Part shown: piece by piece, positions 1 to 10,162 of the stretch
How the letters are laid out: the number at the start of each line of letters is the position of its first letter
How positions within the stretch are numbered: the stretch's first letter is position 1
Source: Typha latifolia
Taxonomy: Eukaryota; Streptophyta; Magnoliopsida; Poales; Typhaceae
DNA length: 64,000 nt
Direction: 5' to 3'
Assembly (NCBI GenBank): GCA_019914945.1
Contig: CM034109.1
Span: 8,672,479-8,736,478, forward strand
The notes under the pieces: generated by a model
Told to the model about the DNA's origin: nothing
Database searches by the model: none
Seen by the model: only the letters and a program-made list of their open reading frames with translations
Translations under genes and position numbers: made by a program

Positions 1-402
1 CATCTGCCACGAGAAAAAGAAAAATTATTAAACTGCAGCATCTACCTGCCCACATGCATGTTGGCTTTATAATGTTATGGTTGATCATGGTCATCACCTA
101 CATTAGTTTAGAGATCGATCCACCTGTTGAGCTATAAGGGAGGATGAACCTCTCTACCTCCTCCTCTCGCTCTCGCTCTCTCTCTCTCTAGATTTCAAAT
201 CACAAACTCGTGAGCCGCATAAGTTGACTTAGATATGCAGGTAGCCATTTGACGACCAAGTTGCAGCTAGTACTTCTCTGATTGTGCTACGACTATGTTC
301 ATGCATACCGCAGAGTTTAATGGTAAAAATAAAGAGAATCCATACAAGTCAACTATCTCGATCATTGCGCAATTGATCTAAAATAAAACTACTATAATAT
401 AT

Positions 403-409
<7 letters not shown>

Positions 410-454
<45 letters not shown>
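410..454. repeat. AT dinucleotide microsatellite
   Basis: An uninterrupted run of AT units about 45 bp long, preceded by an imperfect TA-rich stretch. It lies in intergenic DNA. Confidence 0.95.
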
Positions 455-456
<2 letters not shown>

Positions 457-2781
457 CAACACCCTTTTGAGATCTAACATCTAGTAATATTTTTTTTAAG
501 AATGAGGTGCTTCTTATGGTACTGATTTGTTTGTTACCGTTTCCAGAGTCAGTCAAAAAATGAATGAATAAATAAATAAATAATTCCAGAGTCGACCAAC
601 GGGAAATTTATCCGGCTCAGGGCCGGTGGCATGTGAAAACCTGCCGTTCGACCGGGTCCACCGTTATATTTCCGGATCCCAATAAACCAGTGGTGTGTGT
701 GGCAGCGTGCAGTTTAATTTTCCATAGATTTATCAGTGAATGTACTAACACCGAGCCCATTTTCTTAATACACATGGACCCTTTTAAATTATGAAAATTT
801 TCTCATCTTTTTAACAGTATTAACCAAAAATATCAAATAATCCTTCTATCCTCAATTTTTATCTTGATTTTCTATAAAATAAGGATGAAATAGTCTCTGT
901 GGTTGTAATCATGTGAAGAGGCATTTCGAAAATTTTATATATAGAAATAATTAAGACCATTTATCAATGGAGCATGATAGAAAATTATGAGGATTTATTT
1001 CTTTACGAAGTAAAACAATGAAAATGGTATGAGTTATTAGCTATTTAGCTGACGAATTAACAAAGCTAGTGGATTAATAATAATATATATGTTGAGCTAC
1101 TTATATAAGGGGTATATATTTATGGGCCTGGCCCATCTCGATAGGCCCAGAAACCTAATCGGGCATCGGTCAGCCCGAGTGGACCCAAACTCGGGCTTGA
1201 CTCAGGCCTGGGCTGAGCTTGCTGGATCGGGTTCGAGCCGAAGGACATGACCGTCACTAAATTTTCGGGCATCTGTGACGTCACCATGAGTCTTTGCGTG
1301 AAGTCAGGAGCACGCATATTTTTGAGAAATAATTTCATATATTACGAAGGACCAAAATTTATTCATAAAATATTTACAAATATCGAGATATTTATTTTAT
1401 TAAATATGTGTAGAAAACATTTCGCGCTGTTAATTTTTTTAACTAACCTTTTTAAAAAAAAATTATGAAAGTATTTTCATACACCAACCTTACCCAAGCT
1501 ATTTGCTATCTTTCGTTTGTTTTGGGCTCTCTTGTCTAAGGATGAAGAACCAATCCTATGTCCGATAAAATAGATAAAGAATTTAAGGACAACTTACTCT
1601 AATTTTTTTTTTCCCTTTTGCTTCAGGATCTATTGTTTAAAAATTAAGTAAATTTATGCTTAAAAAAAGAAGGAATTAGGGCTTTTTAATTATTTTAGAA
1701 AAAAATATTTGCAGTTAGACAGAATATTTTATTTTTATGCCTTCTGCCGAACATTATTAATCCAAAATATTTTTTTGGTCTCATTTATTTTAAAAATAAT
1801 TTTTTTTTCATATTTTAGAATATAACTTTTTATTCTACAATAATAAGCTGAACATCATAATAAGATATTCTACAATACAAATATTATTCATCAAAATTAC
1901 ATCTTATCCCGCACGCTAACTTAATTACTAATGTATTCTTAATATCTATTTCATTAATCTACTTTATATTAAATCAAAGAGTATTCATGATAATTTTACA
2001 AAAATATAATAATATTTTTTCTCACATTTTCTTTCACTTTATTTCAAATCAAAAATAATTATTATATTCTTATTACAAATAAATACAAGAATAATTATTT
2101 CTAGAATAAAGATCTCATTTTTTTTAGAATAATAATAAAAACATACCTAATCTAAATTAAGGAGGCCAAAAAAGAGATTAAAAAAGATATGGCGTCAACT
2201 ATAAAAAGGTTAAGAAAGAGGTAGAGTATTGAATTCAAATTTCTCTTTTTTATTAGGCGTATGACGTCACTTACGTCGCTTGTCCACCGAAGCAAAGGAA
2301 AATCCCGCGTGGCAAAACGGGAGGTCCGTATTACGGCGTGCGAGCTTCCACGTGGACAACTCGTTAACGTGTTGATCCCACTCGATTGGAAAATTTTCCT
2401 TCGCCGCCACCGAACTGGCCAATAGCTCGTGAGAATTAGAGAGCTCGAAAATTTCCACGCTAGCGATGTCAGGGTTAGTGGATCGGTCTGCTCCTCATGC
2501 TCTTGGTTTGACTGATTTGAAAGTCAACTCGACCGCCCTCGTTTTTTTCATTCGTTTGCTGTACTTGCTATACCCGGAAGGACGAGAGGATGGTACGAAT
2601 TAATTATTCCATTAACTCCTCATCCGTGTATGCCTGCACGAATTAATTTGGTATTCAACTAGAAAATATTTCACGTGCCCCAAAATTATCCTACTAAAAT
2701 TTGATAATTGATGAGTAAATATTATGAATAAGAATCATTAGGCAGAAACGGAAGATAGTTTTTGAATCTCTGGCCACGCTA

Positions 2782-3473
2782 GGTGTCAAAAAGGAGCTCG
2801 TTTTGAGTTATAAATGTGTTAAGCCGAGCTGATTTATTGAGCTTAAATATATTATCAAGTTGAGCCGAGCTAATATTAGCTTGCTCAAACTCACCTTAAA
2901 TAGGCTTATATTATATATATAATAATTTTAGAACCATAACAATAAATTTTAGCGTTTCTAATACCCATCCCGTAACTCTCTCTAAAGTCTCATGTGTGTC
3001 TCATGCGCGTCTCCTCATTTTCGTCTACCTCTCGCCTTCACATTCCTCACCATCTCCGGGCGAAACAACTAAGACCCCTTTGTAGCCAATATAAAAGATT
3101 CTATACATCCGTCGTATTTATAAATATGTCGTTTTTAAACCCATTTCTTTAGACAAAAACTCAGATTTTTTTTTTCTCTTTTCGAATGGTAAATATTTAT
3201 TAGAACATGGAGTGCGAATTAAAACTCATGTTTGAATTGACATTGAGATATGCAAATAGGGCATTCTTTGTCATTTACATCGTTTCGACAACTTCTATTG
3301 CAAGGTTTGGCATGATCTTTTCAATCCTATTCGAGAAAACTTAGTTATTCTCTATGCCGTTGCAATGTGGATACCTTACAAGCTATTGAACTAAGCTCGA
3401 GCTAAAATAATTTTATATCTCGAGCCAAGTTGAACTGGACCTAACTCGTTCAAGCTCAACTCAAATACACCCT
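2782..3473. repeat. Degenerate dispersed repeat, probably a non-autonomous DNA transposon
   Basis: The left end reads GGTGTCAAAAAGGAGCTCG and the right end, read on the other strand, begins GGGTGTATTTGAGTTGAGC, so the ends form imperfect inverted repeats. Next to both ends are many GAGCTCGAGC-like and AAGCTC/CAAGCTC words. Two related pieces lie at 46748-47085 and from 61197. The middle is AT-rich and codes for nothing I recognise. Such GGTGTAAA...GAGCTCGAGC ends are common in plant repeats. The superfamily is inferred, and no clear target-site duplication was seen. Confidence 0.45.
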
Positions 3474-3887
3474 TAGCTAAAACCTTTTTTTCACTCTATT
3501 AGAGAGGTTGGCTCTTTTTTAGTATATATAAATGGTTTATGAGCTTAGAAGCTATAATAAAATAAAGAAAAACATACCCATTCAACTATTAGAGAGGTTA
3601 GCACTCTGTACTTTTGTTTATCCATATAAATCTCCTGTATTTTTAGTTTAAGAAATCTATATATTTATTTTAGAATATATATACGAATAAAAAAGGGTAA
3701 TATTTTATGAGATAAAATTATCTATTTTTTAATAAAGAAAATAGGCATATCAATCCCGCAAGAAATTCTCATCCGCTGCGCAATCCGAAGCAGCAAGGTA
3801 CCTACGTTTGACTGAGGATACGTTGTACTCGTTTTTGTATGGCAAAAATATCTCCGGGACCACCGTGTAGGCACCACAGTGTCATGG

Positions 3888-4125
3888 CACGTCATCCTCT
3901 TTGCCGCTTTTGTTGTCCGGGTCAATGCATGGGATTGGTAACGCTGCGTCAGAGATGGAGCGACAACGTCGTGCGGTACCATTCGGCTCACGCGTATCCA
4001 CGTCATCCCAAACTCGAACACGACTCACTTGCAGCTCCAGCCATCCAGTCGACGTCATTCGCGGTCTCCCATGACGCCATCCCCCGAGCTCTTATTATAT
4101 ACCCCTCCCTCTTCCAACCTCCCAT
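3888..4125 (+). promoter_or_regulatory. Glutaredoxin promoter with TGACG (as-1-like) cluster and TATA box
   Basis: TGACG cores occur as CGTCA at 3890, 3947, 4001 and 4053 and as TGACG at 4072. The last two are separated by about 19 bp in opposite orientation. A TATA-like sequence (ATTATATA) lies at about 4093-4101, roughly 105 bp upstream of the ATG at 4205. TGACG elements bind TGA bZIP factors, and CC-type glutaredoxins are known partners of TGA factors, so this is a plausible salicylate/TGA-responsive promoter with feedback. Confidence 0.5.
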
Positions 4126-4204
4126 CTCCGTATCCTTCTCCTTTGGCTTCGGAGGAAAAAAAGAGGAGAGAAGTATTAACGAAATAGAAGAAGAAAGGAG
4201 AGGA

Positions 4205-4591
4205 ATGCAGCAAGCGATCCCGTACAGCACCGGCCGGGCGACGTGGCTCAACCAGGCCGAGGCGCACTCGCGACGTGTCGCAGAGGGAAGCTTGAGGAGG
4301 GTGGTGGCAGAGAATCCGGTGGTGGTGGTGGGGTCGGCGGGGTGCTGCATGAGCCACGTGGTGAAGCGGCTGCTGCAAGGGCTCGGGGTCAACCCCACCG
4401 TCTTCGAGGTCAACGACGAGGCCCAGCTCGCCGAGGAATTCGTCGCCGGCGCCGACAAGGCCGGAGAGTTTACGATGCCGGCGATTTTTATCGGGGGGAA
4501 GTTAATGGGGGGTTTGGATCGCCTCATGGCCGTCCATATCTCGGGGGAGCTCGTGCCAATCTTAAAGCAGGCCGGTGCTCTCTGGCTCTGA
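4205..4591 (+). CDS. CC-type glutaredoxin (ROXY/GRXC9 class)
   Basis: An intronless gene of 128 aa. The active site is G-C-C-M-S-H at about residues 47-52, the CC-type signature of land plants, instead of the CPYC or CGFS of other glutaredoxins. A glutathione-binding segment follows (FTMPAIFIGGKLMGGLD). The protein ends in ALWL, the C-terminal motif that lets this class bind TGA transcription factors. It is expected to act in cytosol and nucleus as a co-regulator of TGA factors and not as a general disulfide reductase. The start at 4205 was chosen because the longer upstream frame runs through the promoter and TATA box, and the residues from here match the family's usual length. The gene is GC-rich, so long antisense frames exist, but they are shadows. 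Confidence 0.93.
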   Translation: MQQAIPYSTGRATWLNQAEAHSRRVAEGSLRRVVAENPVVVVGSAGCCMSHVVKRLLQGLGVNPTVFEVNDEAQLAEEFVAGADKAGEFTMPAIFIGGKLMGGLDRLMAVHISGELVPILKQAGALWL

Positions 4592-6024
4592 CGAATAAAA
4601 TTGACCAGTGTGATCTAATCCTGGCCGGCTGTCTCAAATGGGTACACCCAAGTTATTTTTCCTTTTCCTTTTTCCTAAGTTTTTGATTGCACACTCGTTG
4701 TTGAGAGTGATTTTAGGGATTTTTTTTCTGGTGTTAATTAGTGGTAGTCATATAATTATATGCGTGGTTAAAATTTGTAAAATTTCTCTTGTAAAAAAAA
4801 ATATATATATATATATATATAATTAATGATTTTTTCAAGAAATACAAAATGGAATTCTCCGGACCTCCTCATTTATAAAATTTATGGCTTGAATCGAATA
4901 AAGCATTATGACATAATTATATTTATATTTAATGGTGGATATAATTTTTAATAGAATATCGATGAGCTGACGTCCTTACACTTTTAGCAGCATGACATCA
5001 TAGTGGCGCAGTCTAAAAAGATCTAAAATCGATTCGTCACCTTGCAAATTCCCATTATCAAACCACTTATGGAACTCATAACCAATAACCGACGTGGCGT
5101 CCTAATGTGTGACTAAATAATGAAGTAATCGGGGGTCTATTTAAGCTTGATTATTTGCTGATCAAAGGAACACGCATTTGCCATTTTTAGCATCTGGTTA
5201 TGCCGACATGCGGAGCTTATTTCTTTCTTAGTTGGCTTCCAGAACTCGGAAGTGATCGACTTCTGCTCATCAAAAGCTAATAGGATACGGCAAGTGGCTT
5301 GAAGGCGGGAAGGCGATTCTTCCCTATTTGTGCCAGTCCCATAGTTGTCAAAGTGGTGTCTGTTTCAATCTACTTGCTCATGGAACCACTGTTCTAAGAA
5401 TTGGATTTTAGTTGCCGTCCACGAAGAAGAGAGAAGATTATATAGTAAGGCAACTACCAACTTTGTGGAAATCAACCAAACCTGCGAATAAATAATCGAA
5501 AAGGTTGTTATGTTAAGAAGTCAGAACTAACAACTACGTTGACATCATGACAGTTTTTCTCATGCTGCAGGCTGCGAAGATAAATAGACAAATAGATGTG
5601 CATTCGCCAAAGCGTATACGTAAGAATTGGTCTCCTTTTTCAAACGAAAGACAATTTGCGTTCACTTTCCAGTAATTGCCCAAGGCTGGCTCAAATAATT
5701 TATCTAACAAGTTCATGAAGATTTTTGGACCAGACTCTCAATTCAATATGAAGACTGGATTTTATGAACAGCACCAAAGAAAGTCATGCGGAGTTTCTAA
5801 TGATTGACTCAGTAATCACCAAATCCATTGGCATGAAGGCAGATGTTGCTGAGAACGATCATCAATTACGCGCGGACTCCAGCAGATCAATTCCAACTTC
5901 CAAGGCTCTGCCTCCTATTTTAAAGTTCATTTTCTCCAGACAGGATTCATTAGCAGTCCAACTTTCTGCTCTTTGAAGTAACAGCTTGAGTATGCCTTTG
6001 CAAAATATGACCAATTCTTGTGTT
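4592..6024. other. Intergenic region between convergent genes
   Basis: This holds the 3' side of the glutaredoxin gene (+) and of the 484-aa gene (-). A short TA repeat lies at about 4801-4822. The remainder is AT-rich with no recognised gene. A transcript end is expected on each side, but I could not place polyadenylation sites. Confidence 0.6.
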
Positions 6025-9000
6025 CTAAAGTGTATCAAACCATGAATCAAAGTCACTTACAGGGTTTGAGCACGGAGCATGCGGAGACTTTTGGTCCTGC
6101 TCACTTGACAACAATGTGAGCTTCTGGACTTCAACGTATCCAGATGATTCTGCAAGTAAGTCATCTATTGAATCACCCGGAGGTACCATGCAACCAATCT
6201 GTCTCATGGATCCAGAGTCACTGATGATATCTGAACCCAAAGATGAATGAGAAGGGAGACTTATGGCAGGCAGTGCTCCTGTCTTTGGTGCACATGCTGA
6301 ATCCTTCTGTTCTTGAGGAGACAGCGAAGTTGCTGCAAACAGGTCATCAAGATCGTCGTCGAGGGAAGTCACTGCAAAAATTCCTGGGGAGCTAACTTTT
6401 TGCGTAATAGAGTAGGGGACTTTATCACTCAATGAACCGGATCTTATATTCTGGGAACTTGAAATATTCTCTATTGATCCATCTGCAAGGGAACTAGAAA
6501 GACTAGTATCCCCAAATGAATTGAGAAGCATGTCAAGCTCTGCTTCTGCTTTGTCTGCCTCAAACCTGGAGGTTTTGCTCTGTTCCGAGTCTGGAATTAT
6601 ATCTACAATGGGTGGTGACATCAAAATTTTAGCTTCTTTGGTATCAGATTGCAGTAGCAGTTGTAAGTCCTTGTCAGAATCTGGCTTAGCGGATAGTGAT
6701 GTAGAAGCTGGCGGTAGAATTTTCTCCACTAATGAACCTCGTATAGTTCGAAGGTCAGTGTAAAAATGGCTAGAATAACTCTGGCTAATTACATTCTTTT
6801 CTGATTTCACATTATTGAGAAATGCAGGTTCAGCATAACCATGCTTAGTGTCATTTGATATAAACATGTCCGATTGCTCAGATTCGCGGTTGTCCTTTGA
6901 CCCATCTGCAGACTGCAGAATCAAACAAAGGGGATCATACAACAAATAAAGATACTTGAAAAGAAACTACTGAAGAAACATAATTCCCACATTTATTTTC
7001 ATAGATATCAAAAGAAGAAAAAGAAAATGGTTTGACTATCCGATGTAAGAAAATTGAGGATATTGTTTTCCTTAATGGTGACTTTTGAGGTCTTCTCCAA
7101 GGGTAAACAGCCCCAATGGGTATCTTTGGAGGTATGCCAAGTTCAATCATCCGAAATTGCAATCAATAAGGTAGATATAGCAACCTGCCAGCTAACCCGT
7201 CCTAGTCTCATGCGAAACCTTATAATTATATGATTTTTCACTTGAGTTAAGAAATCAATATCAGTACTTGAAGGGCTGACAATCTGATGTCAAGTTCATA
7301 TCGTAATACAAATCATATGTCAAGTTCATATCAGTACTTGAAGGGCTCAATCCTCCCAGTCTTTTATACATAGAGTTGTGCCTTGATAACTCATTGTAAG
7401 CATGCGGGCTGGAAAGTGACACTTTTACATTTTGAAAAATGGACCTTATTAGTTTAGCAGTATCAATAAATATCCAAATTGAAAGTACAAGAAGACCCAC
7501 ATTAATAAGATCAACTGGAATATTTCACTTTTATAACATGAATGGAACGAAAACAGAGTTTAAATTTTAGTATGCAAAGTGAACCTAAGGTAGTCAGGAT
7601 AGTGAAAGACCAGAATTTAAAATAAGAGTAAAAAGGGAGACTAGAAGTTCCAACATTTGTCTTCATTGATTAGTCTAACAAAGAAGGAAACAGAAAGAAT
7701 CACATGGGTAGGTACTTCTCAATCTAAGTTACCTCAACTTTTTAGAAGTATTTCAAGTAAATTAGCACTGCACCTGATCTTACAAATCTTTACAGCCAAA
7801 CAAAATTGTGTTGACAGATGCTTCAGGAGAAAAGGCATAAATTTTTTTCACCTTTTTAGGGTTACGAGAGAAATAATTTATGCTACATAAAAAGGGTAAT
7901 CATGAGAAATGCTCATCATCTGAACTCTCATTAATAGTCATTGATAAATATAAGTACCTACCAGTAAATCTGGTTGGCATTCAACAATAGGAGTAAGAAA
8001 CATTTACAAGAGTCATAAGGTAACTAACTATTTTCGGGTTTTGCAGTTAGAACTTTCATTGTTGGGACAACCAATTAAGAAGTTGCACATTTGAAAAATG
8101 AATGCTTAAAAGAAGTCTAATAAAAATAAAATCATAACCAGCCAACCAAGAAGTATGCTTACCAGATCTTCAGTTAATAAATCTGCTTCAATAAAAAGCC
8201 TTTGTGAGAGCTTAAGTTTTGAAAGTTGTTCAGCAAGAGCATGCAAATCCATTGAGAGAAAAGGAGCCTGATAAATCAAGAAGTATCAAGATAAAGAGCA
8301 ATACAAACAATAACTGCAACCTACTTGTGTGGGTTTTGGAAAGCTCTTTTCAATATGTAATAATCACAAAAAACCTTAGGGGAATAAAAGTGGGAAGTAA
8401 TTGACCAAGACAACATAAATGGGACATATTTGAAAAAAAAAACAATACATAAAAATTCTGATAGCTTTCAGTAGATGGTTGTGTATGAAAAAAAATAATA
8501 AATCCTGGAAAGTCAAAATATCACTACCTCATAATTTGATGAGGGATCATCATCCACGATGAAATTGTCATCTCGGCACCAAGATAGAAGCCCTTCTCCC
8601 CTGATAGAAAGCATAGAGCTCGCTCCCTGCATAAAATCTAGAGAGACTGAAAGTCAAGATCCACCTCAGAATTGTGAATAAATTTGGTTAACACAAACTG
8701 TAGTGAACAAAAGAACAGCACTTTAACATTGGCAAAATTGCCGGAAACTCACTAAGAATGTAATGAAATGCGAGAAAATGTTAAATCATTATAGTGGTTC
8801 ACAGAGATTGCGAGGTCTGAAGATTTCCTAAAATTGATATCCTGCAGCTTGTGCATCAATTTTTCCCAAACATAAGATCCTAAACTACCTATGCTCCAGA
8901 AATTACATGCAATTCTGGCCACAATCTAGCAGTTTCGACCAGAACTCCATAATTTTCATCAAGTACCTCTAGTAGAACTTAAATAGATGTATGTATTAGA

Positions 9001-9675
9001 AGATTAAAAAGAGGAATTTATATAACTACAAAGACAAAATTTCAAATCGAACTTATATAAGCATATTTTTTAGAAAAATTAAGAAATGTGCGGTTCGTAT
9101 AGCTACGATGACTAAGTCCCAAATCCCATAATCCTATCTAAAGTTCATAAAAGGAGATAACTTTCGAATAACCTATATTAAATCTAAAAGTAGGGCACCG
9201 TTTAAGGACCAATTTGCGAAGGAACCCATGTAAACCAGTTCAAAGTAATCATCGGCACTAATTACGCGCAATTCAATTTGCTCTTATTACTTCTCCACAG
9301 AACCGCCTATACAAGGTGAGACGGGGCAAAGTGACTACCTAATGGAATCTCATCAAACGAGAACTGAGAGTCAAGCGCGCCACTCTCCTTTGGCTGTGCC
9401 CGAGCCTGCTCGATCAACCATCCAAAGTCCGCACCTTTACTCTTGGGCAATACGTCAAATGCCTTATCTTCAACTGGGTTCTCGTCTCCATCGCCACCAG
9501 CCTCATCGTCGTATCGATCCCAGTTCGAGGGGAGTTCGTGGGCCCGTCGGGGCTTCTCCTCCCCTGTGGCTTGGGACGCCTTCTTCTTCTGGGCGACAGC
9601 AGAGGGCGTAGGATGGTTCCTGCGACCTTTCTGGGATTGGATCCTTTTTGACTTGGCGGTGGATTTCGGATCCAT
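6025..9675 (-). CDS. Uncharacterised plant protein, possibly RIPR/CER16-like
   Basis: Four exons on the minus strand, all with phase-0 joins: 9675-9313, 8626-8528, 8267-8163 and 6912-6025, giving 484 aa. The N-terminus is basic (K/R-rich, residues 1-45). A short conserved-looking block ELPSNWDRYDDE (about 48-59) and KSKGADFGWLIEQA follow. Exons 2-3 encode SSMLSIRGEGLLSWCRDDNF and a block beginning APFLSMDLHALAEQLSKLKL. The large last exon is acidic and Ser-rich, with ELDMLLNSFGD and DDDLDDLFAAT repeats, and ends DFDSWFDTL. I know no catalytic domain here. From memory the blocks resemble RIPR/CER16, a partner of RST1 linked to the cytosolic RNA exosome, but I could not verify this. The exon 1 donor (CTT/GTATAG) is weak, but it is the one that keeps the frame. 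An in-frame upstream ATG at 9834 would add 53 residues. Confidence 0.72.
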
Positions 9676-10162
9676 GGAGACCGCTATGTCGTCGTTTTCT
9701 TGTTCTCTTGCGGTTTGCTTTTTGCTCTTCTTTCTTCGCCGCGACAAGCGTTTGATCCTTGGGGAGAAGAACGGAATAGGTGTCGACTTGTTGAAGAATA
9801 GACAAGCCCATCTTATAATGGGCTCCAAAGACATCTACTTGGTTAAGGTCCAACATTGTATTGTCATCATGGATCGGGTAAATGCACCAAGAGACCCAAA
9901 TCCGAAAAGATCAGACCCATCGATCAAGAACTCAACGGCTATTACGTGATCAAGTCGAAACACGACTCTTGACAATCTGTGCGAACGCGGTATTCTCACC
10001 CGCGAAAGAAACAATCGTGGTTCCAGTCGAAACACCCCCTTCGACGACAGATAAAGAAGAGGAGAGGAGCGGCCTGTGGCAGAGCTGTAGGGTTCCGGAT
10101 TCCGAGAACTCCATCGATCGTTGCTCCTCCTCTTTCTCCTCTCTCGTCTTCGGTGTTCGATC
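9676..10162. promoter_or_regulatory. Bidirectional promoter region, about 487 bp
   Basis: The start codons of two divergent genes (9675, minus; 10163, plus) are separated by only 487 bp, so both 5' UTRs and core promoters must share this segment. It is GC-richer than the flanking introns, has CT-rich stretches near 10124-10150, and shows no obvious TATA box, as is common for divergent housekeeping gene pairs. Several long open frames cross it on both strands, and I regard them as chance. Confidence 0.6.

Larger units (their letters stand above)
1..4204. other. Intergenic region upstream of the glutaredoxin gene
   Basis: No gene was recognised here. The stretch is AT-rich, with an AT microsatellite, a GC-richer island at about 2250-2620 containing several ACGT motifs, and a degenerate repeat element at about 2782-3473. 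A segment at 1120-1250 is rich in GGCCC and CGGG words and looks like repeat debris. Only short open frames are present and none has recognisable protein features. The last 350 bases are the promoter of the glutaredoxin gene. Confidence 0.6.

Noticed and set aside
4003..4686. Antisense and alternate frames over the glutaredoxin gene (174, 147 and 107 aa)
   Set aside because: Shadows of a GC-rich coding exon, with no domain; the sense frame has the complete CC-type signature and the ALWL end.
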